Source: an uncultured Alphaproteobacteria bacterium
GTDB taxonomy: Bacteria > Pseudomonadota > Alphaproteobacteria > Rhizobiales > Rhizobiaceae
Length of the DNA: 8,498 bases
Assembly (NCBI GenBank): GCA_929200335.1
Contig: CAKMZG010000103.1
Coordinates: forward strand, 1 to 8,498
Direction of reading: 5' to 3'
Made by a program: the position numbers and the translations under genes. Below are positions 1 to 6,345 of this stretch, one piece after another. Within the stretch, counting starts at the first letter, position 1. Every line of letters begins with the position of its first letter. The notes beneath the pieces were generated by a model that saw nothing but the letters and a program-made list of their open reading frames with translations, ran no database searches and was not told where the DNA came from.

Positions 1-142
1 GTTTTTCTCTCGCCCGTTCAGATCCACCTTGAGCGGCCTCTTGATGGCGCAATGTCAACTCCTCTATGAGAGCCTGCCAAGCTGCTTTATTAGCTTCATA
101 TTGTGCGCCCGTTTGCGCGATATTGCTGGATAATATGCTCAA
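1..142 (-). CDS. Methylcrotonyl-CoA carboxylase beta (carboxyltransferase) subunit, N-terminal fragment
   Basis: The reverse strand reads open from a TTG at 142 to the left edge, giving 47 residues that begin MSILSSNIAQTGAQYEANKA and contain AAQGGSERAREK. This resembles the N-terminus of 3-methylcrotonyl-CoA carboxylase beta chains, where a GGSERARERH-like stretch precedes the carboxyltransferase domain. That enzyme carboxylates 3-methylcrotonyl-CoA in leucine/isovalerate catabolism, using biotin carried on the alpha subunit. TTG is chosen as start because AGGGAG lies six bases upstream, there is no in-frame ATG, and an in-frame TAG lies just upstream of that ribosome site. The gene is cut by the window edge, so none of the catalytic domain is visible. 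Another acyl-CoA carboxylase beta subunit (propionyl- or geranyl-CoA) is the main alternative. It lies 62 bp downstream of the rhodanese gene on the same strand, so co-transcription is possible. Confidence 0.72.
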   Translation of the reverse strand, partial: MSILSSNIAQTGAQYEANKAAWQALIEELTLRHQEAAQGGSERAREK

Positions 143-204
143 TTTATGCTCCCTAAGCTAGGCAGTGGCTTCATAGTTATCAATTAAATTGCCTTAATCA
201 TACC

Positions 205-597
205 TCATGTCAGCGGCTCTATAGGCATTTCTGCCGATTGCCATGCTGAAAAACCGCCTTCAAGATGAGACACATTTTCCATGCCCATATCTTGCATGGC
301 TTTTGCTGCTAAAGCTGAACGCCAAGCAGAAGCACAGTAAAAAATATAAGTTTTATCGGATTGAGCGAAAAATTCTTTGTGATATGGACTTTGAGGATCA
401 ACCCAAAACTCTAACATGCCACGCGGAGCATGTTCTGCACCTACAATTTTGCCAAGTTTTTGCAATTCCCGCACATCGCGAATATCGACGAATAAAGCTT
501 TACTTTCATCCACTAATTGATTGGCTTCCTCAATGCTATAAGTTTTGATTTCCTCATTTGCAGCCTTAACCATATCTGCAACACTTTTAATGCCCAT
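205..597 (-). CDS. Rhodanese-like domain protein (single-domain sulfurtransferase)
   Basis: A 130-residue cytoplasmic protein made of one rhodanese domain, about residues 16-128. Rhodaneses carry a persulfide on an active-site cysteine and pass sulfur to acceptors; the acceptor here is unknown. Visible marks are VDIRD at 37-41, APRGMLEFW at 57-65, the active loop C88-A-S-A-W-R93-S, and the closing EGGFSAW at 113-119. Many relatives have CASGWRS, so Ala at 91 is a minor variant. The ATG at 597 is preferred to the one at 648: AGGGA lies at a suitable distance before 597, residues of the longer form do not look conserved, and the extension would run through the predicted promoter (632-660). It lies just upstream of the carboxylase gene on the same strand. 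I make no claim about its exact substrate. Confidence 0.88.
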   Translation of the reverse strand: MGIKSVADMVKAANEEIKTYSIEEANQLVDESKALFVDIRDVRELQKLGKIVGAEHAPRGMLEFWVDPQSPYHKEFFAQSDKTYIFYCASAWRSALAAKAMQDMGMENVSHLEGGFSAWQSAEMPIEPLT

Positions 598-631
598 TAA
601 ACAGTCCCTTTTAATGCAAATCTTTAACTGC

Positions 632-660
632 ATTAAACAGAAAACCATTACAGGTTACAA
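632..660 (-). promoter_or_regulatory. Candidate sigma70-type promoter of the rhodanese gene
   Basis: On the minus strand, TTGTAA (655-660) and TTTAAT (632-637) are separated by exactly 17 bases. They match the -35 and -10 consensus at 4 of 6 and 5 of 6 positions. Transcription would begin near 625, leaving a leader of about 28 bases with the AGGGA ribosome site before the ATG at 597. This is prediction from sequence only; in AT-rich DNA such matches can arise by chance. Confidence 0.42.
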
Positions 661-707
661 GTCTTATATCTGAAAGAGGGATTTTTTAAAAAAGTTTTGA
701 GAGGGAG

Positions 708-854
708 TTATTGTACAATTGCTTCTGATTGAATAGCAACTGATTGGCTTTGATCGCCCTGCTTAGCAAGATAAGCAATACTCAGTGCAACAACAAAGGC
801 CGTCACTGTCCAAAAAGTGACATTCCAACATGATTTTTTAATATCTTGTTCCAT
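708..854 (-). CDS. Small single-span membrane protein, 48 residues, unknown function
   Basis: I do not recognise the family. From the ATG at 854 the product has a short polar N-terminus (MEQDIKKSC), one hydrophobic stretch at about residues 13-30 (TFWTVTAFVVALSIAYLA), and a polar Gln/Ser-rich tail after residue 31. It should sit in the inner membrane as a single helix; the basic residues K6-K7 before the helix suggest an N-in orientation. The start at 854 is supported by AGGGG five bases upstream; an upstream ATG at 908 would add 18 residues without a comparable ribosome site. It shares strand with the rhodanese gene but lies 110 bp from it, and that gap contains a promoter, so it is probably its own transcript. 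Small accessory subunits of membrane complexes look like this, but nothing nearby names a partner. Confidence 0.55.
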   Translation of the reverse strand: MEQDIKKSCWNVTFWTVTAFVVALSIAYLAKQGDQSQSVAIQSEAIVQ

Positions 855-1183
855 AGTACCCCTAGGAATATATACGCATCTAAATTTAAAACTAAACAAG
901 TTAGTCAAATTAAATCGCTCTCAATTCAAATTCGAAAACATCCTATAGAATTTTCATACTTTCGTAGCAAGACTAAATATGGCTTTTTTACGTCTTTTTT
1001 ATGCACACCAGCTATGCATACAATGCAAAGTACTTTTATAACAATAACTTATAAGGTTAATTATACTTAATAATTAATTAACAATTATGGCAACATATGT
1101 GTAGAATAAGCTTGAAATTAAGTAATAACAAGTTAATCGAAGCCTTCCCCAAGGGAATATTTTATTAAGAAAGCAATTCTAAA
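855..1183. other. AT-rich divergent intergenic region
   Basis: About 330 bp between the start of the 48-residue membrane protein (minus) and the DUF599 gene (plus). It must carry the promoters of both, but I cannot pick out a convincing -35/-10 pair for either. It is very AT-rich (for example ATTAATTAACAATTA near 1072-1086). A small inverted repeat, TTCCC-CAA-GGGAA, sits at 1145-1157, about 27 bases before the DUF599 start, and could form a weak hairpin in that leader. The one open frame on the plus strand here (846-1070) has no ribosome site and no recognisable protein character. No RNA gene was seen. Confidence 0.6.
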
Positions 1184-1927
1184 ATGCATAATTTTACCTA
1201 TATTGATATCGTCGCTATTGCTTGGTTCTCAGGCATATGGCTTGCCTATATATGGTTAGCTGATCATAGCCCTTGGGCAAAAGATGGGATTTCAGATTAT
1301 GTAGCGCATTATCGCTTAAACTGGATGCGTCAGATGTATAAACGCGAATTGCGGATGATTGATACTGCAATCATTGCAGGGCTTCAGCATGGCACCGCAT
1401 TTTTTGCATCCAGTTGTATCTTTGCAATTGGTGGCAGCTTTGCACTTCTTGGAGCAACAGATGAAGTCTTAGAAGTGGTACGCACCCTGCCTGTTGAAGT
1501 GCAGGCAGATCGTGGATTGTTCGAAATTAAGATACTTGGACTGGTTTCCATTTACGCTTATGCTTTCTTCAAATTCGGATGGGCTTATCGCTTATTTAAC
1601 TACTGTTCAATTTTGCTAGGCGCAGTTCCCATGCCTCCAAAAGAGCATGAAGAACCCACAGAGGCCTATCTAAACGATGCCCCTATCATTGCAGAACAAG
1701 CAGGGCAGTTAGCCATTACCGGAGGACGACATTTTAATGCTGGACTGCGGGCAATCTTTTTATCCATTGCTTATCTTGGTTGGTTTGTTGGCAGCATACC
1801 ATTCATCGTGGCAAGTCTGTTGATTTTCTTAGTGCTATTGCGTCGTCACTTCTTCTCGCAAGCGCGCACAATCCTACGCCCTCCCCATTATGAAGGTTCA
1901 AAATCAGTGGAAAAGAATCAGAATTAG
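1184..1927 (+). CDS. DUF599 family integral membrane protein
   Basis: A 247-residue membrane protein matching DUF599 (PF04654) in overall pattern; the biochemical role of this family is not known. Hydrophobic segments lie at about residues 7-26, 72-92, 113-137 and 188-219, the last long enough for one or two passes. Family-like marks are YRLNWMRQM at 43-51 followed by RMID at 57-60, FKFGWAYRLFNY at 129-140, and NAGLRAIFLSIAYLGWF at 185-201. A polar loop (about 150-185) and a basic tail finish the protein. An in-frame TAA at 1166 rules out a much earlier start. The ribosome site is weak (AAGAAAG, about a dozen bases upstream). Its TAG stop overlaps the stop of the convergent channel gene by four bases. 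Transport or envelope roles are possible but unproven. Confidence 0.85.
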   Translation: MHNFTYIDIVAIAWFSGIWLAYIWLADHSPWAKDGISDYVAHYRLNWMRQMYKRELRMIDTAIIAGLQHGTAFFASSCIFAIGGSFALLGATDEVLEVVRTLPVEVQADRGLFEIKILGLVSIYAYAFFKFGWAYRLFNYCSILLGAVPMPPKEHEEPTEAYLNDAPIIAEQAGQLAITGGRHFNAGLRAIFLSIAYLGWFVGSIPFIVASLLIFLVLLRRHFFSQARTILRPPHYEGSKSVEKNQN

Positions 1928-3513
1928 TCTTTAGGTAATTTAGCAGATTTTACCCCTGATGCCTTAGAAACATCTTCATCTCCTTGAGGTGGATCTTGCA
2001 ATTCACCTCCTGCGATATCACTCGCCGCATCATTAGGTTGTTGCACTGCATTACGCATGATGATTTCGCGATGTGGATAAGGAATTTCCACCTCATGCTC
2101 TTTAAAAGTATCCCAAAGGGCTAACATCACCATACCACGAATATTCGTAAGGCCATTTTGTGGATCATTAACCCAAAACCGTAACAGAAAATCAATCGAA
2201 GAATCACCAAAGCCAGTTATCCAACAAACAGGCTGACGCACCCCACTAACACGATCTACTTTAGCTGTTGCTTCTATAGCAATCTTACTAATTAAATGCG
2301 GATCACTATCATAACTTACCCCAAATGGCACATCAAGACGAATAAGGGTATCCGTAAATGACCAATTAACCACTTGTTGGGTAACAAAATCCTCATTCGG
2401 TATCAAATATTCACGACCGTCACGGGTCACTACAGAGACAAATCTTGCTCGTAATTCTCTAATCCAGCCAAAGGTATCGCCAAGCGATATGGTATCGCCA
2501 GGTTTGATGGATTTATCAAGCAAGATGATGATGCCTGAAATAAAATTGGACACCACCTTTTGCAAACCAAAACCAATACCCACACCCACAGCACCAGAGA
2601 AAACTGTTAACGCCGTTAAATCTACCCCAATGCTAGAAAGCGCTAATGCAAGCGCAATAATCACCAAGGAAATTTTAATAACCTTACCAAATAGTACCCG
2701 AAGGGATGGGGTTAATTCAGTTGCCTTTTGCAAACGCGTATCCACCGCATTGCCAAAAGTTGTCGCAAGCCATAGCAATGCGGTTATTGTGATAATGCCT
2801 TTAAGAAAAGTAAGCGGAGACAGCCTGAAATTACCAAAACTAATGGCTATTAAATCTAATGTGTGCATGGCGCTTTCCAGCCAGCCCACAATGTGCAGAG
2901 CCACCAATATCCAACCACCATAACGCACCCATTGCGAGATCATACGATTGCGAATAATGCGAGAGAGTACAGAGATGATAAGCCAAGCTGCAGCAAGACT
3001 AAGTACAGCTTTTAAGACATAGGTTCTACTAGGCCATGTATAGCTCAAAAAGATTTGTAAGGTCATCCATAAGAGCGGGATAAATAAAAGCCACTCAACC
3101 CTACGCAATAATGCAGCGAGCACCCGCAACAATCCAGGATTACCTTTAATGCCCCTTACCCAAGCTTCCAAGCGTGGTTCAACTCTTGTTGAAAGTAGTT
3201 TGGAAACAAAAAACAACAGACCAACAACAGCCAACTGATAATAGGTCCAAGGGTTATTAGCCAGCGAGAGCGAATAATCTGCAATGCTTTTAATCATGCC
3301 AAAAATATGATCAGGCGCTACATCTGCAACATCCAACTCAACTACGTCATTATCTAGCCCTGAATCTGGCGTTGCTTGCTCAGCCTTATCACTGCCACTT
3401 GGGGCATCGCCAGCAGTATCAATTTTTGTTGGGTCATTTGCCGCCTCAGCTACATCGCTGGCAACATCTGGGTTTTCTATAGTTTTATCAGTATTAGGTG
3501 TCTCATTAGCCAT
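1924..3513 (-). CDS. MscS family mechanosensitive ion channel
   Basis: A 529-residue channel, much longer than E. coli MscS (286 residues). MscS-type channels open under membrane tension and release solutes during osmotic downshock. Residues 1-68 are acidic and probably disordered. Hydrophobic helices lie at about 91-107, 141-157, 166-184, 198-214, 235-252 and 278-295, followed by the pore-forming helix. The pore signature is GAVGVGIGFGLQKVVSNFIS from 308, followed by GIIILLDKSIKPGD. The beta domain shows SVVTRDGREYLIPNEDF (360-376) and VVNWSF (381-386); the alpha-beta vestibule follows with a YPHREI motif at 479-484. A polar tail of about 40 residues closes it. The extra N-terminal helices place it with larger MscS relatives. 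The ribosome site before the ATG is weak (AAAGATAG). Its stop overlaps the DUF599 stop. Confidence 0.94.
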   Translation of the reverse strand: MANETPNTDKTIENPDVASDVAEAANDPTKIDTAGDAPSGSDKAEQATPDSGLDNDVVELDVADVAPDHIFGMIKSIADYSLSLANNPWTYYQLAVVGLLFFVSKLLSTRVEPRLEAWVRGIKGNPGLLRVLAALLRRVEWLLFIPLLWMTLQIFLSYTWPSRTYVLKAVLSLAAAWLIISVLSRIIRNRMISQWVRYGGWILVALHIVGWLESAMHTLDLIAISFGNFRLSPLTFLKGIITITALLWLATTFGNAVDTRLQKATELTPSLRVLFGKVIKISLVIIALALALSSIGVDLTALTVFSGAVGVGIGFGLQKVVSNFISGIIILLDKSIKPGDTISLGDTFGWIRELRARFVSVVTRDGREYLIPNEDFVTQQVVNWSFTDTLIRLDVPFGVSYDSDPHLISKIAIEATAKVDRVSGVRQPVCWITGFGDSSIDFLLRFWVNDPQNGLTNIRGMVMLALWDTFKEHEVEIPYPHREIIMRNAVQQPNDAASDIAGGELQDPPQGDEDVSKASGVKSAKLPKD

Positions 3514-3570
3514 GTTCTATCTTTGACGATTTTCCAACAATCTGTCAAATCTTATAAGTTAGAGCTTGAT

Positions 3571-3691
3571 GCGTCACGCGAATGCGGGCGATGACATCGC
3601 GATAACATGCGCAAAGAAAAACAGATTGAATTTTCATCCAGCGCGTCACGTATCTATAAATTAATAAATGCGCTCATCCCTTTGTTATCGC
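3571..3691. repeat. Cluster of small repeats upstream of the MscS-type gene
   Basis: The 226-bp spacer between the channel gene (start 3513) and the aldo/keto reductase stop (3740) contains three repeat relationships. GCGTCACG occurs directly at 3571-3578 and 3643-3650. A 13-base palindrome GCGATG-A-CATCGC lies at 3588-3600. GCGATAACA at 3599-3607 is mirrored as TGTTATCGC at 3683-3691. All are short, but they stand out by being GC-rich in an AT-rich spacer. They lie 58 to 178 bases upstream of the channel start, where regulator binding would be expected. No known operator is recognised. Confidence 0.35.
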
Positions 3692-3739
3692 ATGCCATTA
3701 TTTCCAATCCCTCCCCTTATGGGTGACATGCTATAATTA

Positions 3740-4576
3740 TCAATCCCAATCAGGTGAAAAATCATAATCACAGATACGGCCATCGGGCGTGGCGAGGGCT
3801 GAAAGAGATGCAACCTCATCAGCCGTTAGGGAAAAATCTTCAATATCAAAATTTTGTGCCGCCCTGCTCGGTGTTTTGGTACGAGGAATGGCCATAACGC
3901 CATCTTGATCCATATGCCAGCGTAGGATGATTTGTGCAGGCGTTTTGTTGTATTTATCAGCCAAGTCAGTCACAATAGGATTATCAAATAACGCACCACC
4001 GCGCGATAGGGGACAATAAGAAACCAATGCAATTTTATTCTCTCGCATGAATGGCAATAGCTTGTCTTGAGATAGGCGCGGATGATATTCCACCTGATTA
4101 CAAAGGATAGGATGGCGTGTAACGCTCAACGCCTCTTTAAGCTGTGGTACTGTAAAATTTGACACCCCAATATTTTTGCAAAGCCCTTTGTCTTTTGCGT
4201 CGTTGATAGCTTCCACAGCTTCCGTAACAGGAAAGTTTTTTGGCGGCCAATGGATTAGGGCTAAATCAACAAGCCCGACATTTAAACGTTCCAAACTGCC
4301 CTCAAGGGCTGCTTCTAAATCACCCTTACGGCAATTGTCAGGCCAAATTTTTGTGGTCAGAAAGATATCATCACGGCTCAAATTATTGTCAGCAATGCCT
4401 TTACGGATACCCTCGCCTACGGCCTCTTCATTGTGATAAAAAATAGCTGTATCAATATGGCGATAGCCAACCGATATGGCATGAGTAACTAGCTCACTGC
4501 ATATCTCATCGCGCAACTCCCAAGTACCAAACCCAAGTTTTGGGACATTTACCCCATGGCAATTTTCAATCAACAT
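3740..4576 (-). CDS. Aldo/keto reductase (2,5-diketo-D-gluconate reductase-like)
   Basis: A 278-residue cytosolic NADPH-dependent oxidoreductase with a TIM-barrel fold, of normal length for the family. The catalytic tetrad is visible: D42 (HIDTA), Y47 (FYHNE), K76 (TTKIW) and H109 (LIHWPP). Other family marks are GFGTWEL at 16-22, GVSNF at 137-141, QVEYHP at 161-166 and SYCPLSRG at 186-193. The cofactor-binding IPRTK at 230-234, followed by R238 and N242, points to NADPH. The pattern is closest to DkgB/diketogluconate reductase-like enzymes that reduce small aldehydes and ketones; the true substrate cannot be read from sequence. The ATG at 4576 has AGAGG seven bases upstream, whereas an ATG four bases earlier is out of frame and stops at once. 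It is divergent from the DUF1624 gene. Confidence 0.93.
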   Translation of the reverse strand: MLIENCHGVNVPKLGFGTWELRDEICSELVTHAISVGYRHIDTAIFYHNEEAVGEGIRKGIADNNLSRDDIFLTTKIWPDNCRKGDLEAALEGSLERLNVGLVDLALIHWPPKNFPVTEAVEAINDAKDKGLCKNIGVSNFTVPQLKEALSVTRHPILCNQVEYHPRLSQDKLLPFMRENKIALVSYCPLSRGGALFDNPIVTDLADKYNKTPAQIILRWHMDQDGVMAIPRTKTPSRAAQNFDIEDFSLTADEVASLSALATPDGRICDYDFSPDWD

Positions 4577-4701
4577 CCATTTTCCTCTTAATGTTTTTGT
4601 ACTTTGAAAGCTTAGTGGCGCACATGACCAACATACCTCTTGACCTAACGAACCATCATGTTAACTGTTGTAACTAATAATGCAATAATGTGAATGGAAA
4701 A

Positions 4702-5676
4702 ATGTCAAAACTGGGTATCGACAATACATCATCAAATGGATTTCCGCGCATAGAATTATTTGATTTTTTGCGTGGCGTGGCATTAATTGCCATGATCATT
4801 TATCATTTTTCATGGGACTTACAGTTTTTCAATCTATTGCCAACTGGCGCGATTGAAGCCCCCGCTTGGAAACTCTTTGCCCGCACGATTGCTGCCAGTT
4901 TCTTAACTCTCGTTGGCATATCGCTATATCTGGCTCATGGGAAAAATTTTAATCGCAAAGGCTTTTTAAAACGCCTAATAATGGTAGCAGGAGCAGCGCT
5001 TTTAATCACCATTGCCACCTATTTCAGCTTTCCGGAAAATTATATATTCTTTGGCATTTTACATTGCATTGCAATCTCTAGCATCATCGCTCTATCGTTT
5101 TTGCGCCTCCCAGCAATTATAACCCTTGTGGCTGCAATTACAATTTTTGCCATTGCAAGCACAATTGAGACATCACTGTTAAATTCGCCCTATTTATTTT
5201 GGCTAGGGCTCGGAAATATTGCCCCAAATACTAATGATTACGAGCCCCTGTTTCCTTGGCTAGGCTTTACCTTATTAGGGGTTGGCATCGCTCAAATATT
5301 GGCAAAATTAGATTGGCTCACAGCACTGTCAGAATGGCAATTTAACAATCCTATATCGCGCGGATTAAAATTCCTTGGTCGCAATAGTTTAATCACCTAT
5401 CTAGTACATCAGCCAATTATGATTGCTCTGCTTTATGGGGTAATAACGATATTTGGGCTTCAAGCAGATCCCAAACAGATGTTTTTAGAAAATTGCATTC
5501 ATGGCTGCCAAGCCAATGCTTCAAAAGCGCAATGCGAATCCTTTTGTCCCTGTGTAACAGAAGGTTTTGAAGCCAACGGGGATTTTCAAGACATTCTCTC
5601 AGGCAAGCTCAATTTCAATGAACATGCCGCCTCTCAAAAAGTGATAAATCAATGCTCTATCGAGAGCCAAGATTAA
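4702..5676 (+). CDS. DUF1624 / heparan-alpha-glucosaminide N-acetyltransferase-like membrane protein with cysteine-rich tail
   Basis: A 324-residue polytopic membrane protein of the DUF1624 (HGSNAT catalytic-like) family; bacterial members are presumed acyltransferases but mostly uncharacterised. The N-terminal signature RIELFDFLRGVALIAM (16-31) followed by YHFSWDL (34-40, with H35) is typical. Later marks are GILHCIA (118-124), PWLGFTLLGVGI (185-196) and GRNSLITYLVHQP (226-238). I count about eight hydrophobic helices ending near residue 252. The last 60 residues form a soluble tail with six cysteines: C265, C269, C278, C282, C284 and C318. The ATG at 4702 is preferred because GGA lies just upstream and the conserved part begins at residue 16; a GTG at 4690 would add four residues and lacks any ribosome site. 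Its TAA directly abuts the merR stop. Confidence 0.87.
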   Translation: MSKLGIDNTSSNGFPRIELFDFLRGVALIAMIIYHFSWDLQFFNLLPTGAIEAPAWKLFARTIAASFLTLVGISLYLAHGKNFNRKGFLKRLIMVAGAALLITIATYFSFPENYIFFGILHCIAISSIIALSFLRLPAIITLVAAITIFAIASTIETSLLNSPYLFWLGLGNIAPNTNDYEPLFPWLGFTLLGVGIAQILAKLDWLTALSEWQFNNPISRGLKFLGRNSLITYLVHQPIMIALLYGVITIFGLQADPKQMFLENCIHGCQANASKAQCESFCPCVTEGFEANGDFQDILSGKLNFNEHAASQKVINQCSIESQD

Positions 5677-6075
5677 TTAAGAGCGCTTTACACCCAGCTC
5701 TGCCATACGCCCGAGGCAAGCTTCTTCTACCTGATCAAGTTCTTTAACCGTTTCTTCAATATCTCTACGCTTTTGCTCAAGCGCATGCCGCTTTTCATTG
5801 ACCTTTTTAATCATCAAACGCAACTGCCCTGCCTCACCTGGAGGCGCTTTATACATCTGAATAATTTCACCAATCTCAGCAATGGAAAACCCTAGGCGTT
5901 TAGCCCGTAAGATTAATTGCAATAAACGCCTATCAATGGGACGGAACAAACGCGTTGTCCCACGCCGATTAGGCTTTATCAGCCCTTCATCTTCATAAAA
6001 ACGGATGGTGCGTGTGGAAATGCCAAATTCTTTGGTTAATTCTGTAATCGTGTAATATTCTTTGACATCATCCAT
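5677..6075 (-). CDS. MerR family transcriptional regulator, LiuR-like
   Basis: A 132-residue MerR-type regulator. The winged helix-turn-helix is at about residues 7-75: YTITELTKEFGISTRTIRFY at 8-27, the wing RRGTTRLFRP at 37-46, and RAKRLGFSIAEIGEII at 57-72. A dimerising coiled coil (about 84-118) ends in QVEEACLGRMAELG with a single cysteine, C120, so it lacks the multi-cysteine site of metal-sensing MerR proteins. The C-terminal wording (PPGEAGQL, then EKRHALEQKRRDIEE) resembles LiuR, which controls leucine/isovalerate degradation in proteobacteria. A methylcrotonyl-CoA carboxylase gene near the left edge fits this, but LiuR identity is inference. AAGGTG lies just upstream of the ATG. Autoregulation is suggested by the dyad at 6113-6128. 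It converges with the DUF1624 gene with no gap. Confidence 0.88.
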   Translation of the reverse strand: MDDVKEYYTITELTKEFGISTRTIRFYEDEGLIKPNRRGTTRLFRPIDRRLLQLILRAKRLGFSIAEIGEIIQMYKAPPGEAGQLRLMIKKVNEKRHALEQKRRDIEETVKELDQVEEACLGRMAELGVKRS

Positions 6076-6112
6076 GGGACACCTTTAAAGCAGAATACGC
6101 CTTGTTAAAAAA

Positions 6113-6128
6113 TTTACGTAAAAGTAAA
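6113..6128. promoter_or_regulatory. Candidate LiuR/MerR-type operator upstream of the merR gene
   Basis: The plus strand reads TTTACGTAAAAGTAAA, an imperfect 16-base dyad with TTTAC/GTAAA arms. It lies 38 bases upstream of the merR start. On the merR (minus) strand, TTGTCT (6128-6133) lies at one edge and a TTAACA-like hexamer follows after 19 bases, placing the dyad between -35 and -10 elements with the long spacer typical of MerR-activated promoters. My recollection is that LiuR sites are palindromes of TTTACGT type, which I could not verify here. The -10 match is poor, so the operator is better supported than the promoter. Confidence 0.45.
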
Positions 6129-6198
6129 GACAAGTTTATGCAGTCCATTCCTAAAGGTCAATCTAAATAAATAGCTCAACTAGCATTACTCACTTAAA

Positions 6199-6338
6199 AA
6201 GACCTTTGCATAGCGAGGATTTTGTTGAACTGAGAAGAAAATATTGAAGCGAGAACCGCAGAATATATGGGCATATTTGAGGATCGGAGCAAATTATTGA
6301 CGCACTCAGGCGGCAAAAGACTATTATGCAAAGGTCTT
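6199..6338. mobile_element. MITE-like non-autonomous element, 140 bp
   Basis: The sequence is bounded by perfect 14-base terminal inverted repeats, AAGACCTTTGCATA (6199-6212) and TATGCAAAGGTCTT (6325-6338). A direct repeat TTAAA flanks it at 6194-6198 and 6339-6343, as expected for a 5-base target duplication. The exact ends are slightly ambiguous because the junctions are A/T runs. It is too short to encode a transposase and has no meaningful open frame. The interior contains a small inverted repeat AATAT...ATATT (6262-6277) flanked by related GCGAGAACC and GAGGATCGG wording. It lies between mgtE, whose stop is three bases from the right-hand TTAAA, and the merR promoter. As RNA the ends could pair into a long stem, so it may affect mgtE transcript ends. 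The parent insertion sequence is not in the window. Confidence 0.68.
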
Positions 6339-6345
6339 TTAAATT

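Noticed and set aside
598..648. Seventeen-codon N-terminal extension of the rhodanese protein from an ATG at 648.
   Set aside because: The ATG at 597 has a good ribosome site and matches the family N-terminus; the extension is Cys-rich, unlike the family, and runs through the predicted promoter.
674..700. TTTTTTAAAAAA self-complementary run downstream of the 48-residue protein gene, as a possible terminator.
   Set aside because: It has no GC stem and no loop; it is an A/T run rather than an intrinsic terminator.
980..1000. TTTACGT half-site at 987-993 resembling half of the candidate LiuR dyad.
   Set aside because: The mirrored half is absent, so it is not a dyad; a seven-base word in AT-rich DNA is expected by chance.
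846..1070. 74-codon plus-strand open frame in the divergent spacer.
   Set aside because: It starts inside the small membrane protein gene, has no ribosome site and its translation has no domain-like character.
3732..3737. TATAAT on the plus strand near the aldo/keto reductase 3' end, as a possible antisense promoter.
   Set aside because: No -35 element lies at 16-18 bases upstream; the sequence there is C-rich.
4640..4645. TTGACC as a -35 element for the DUF1624 gene.
   Set aside because: No acceptable -10 hexamer occurs at a 16-18 base spacing, so I did not annotate a promoter.
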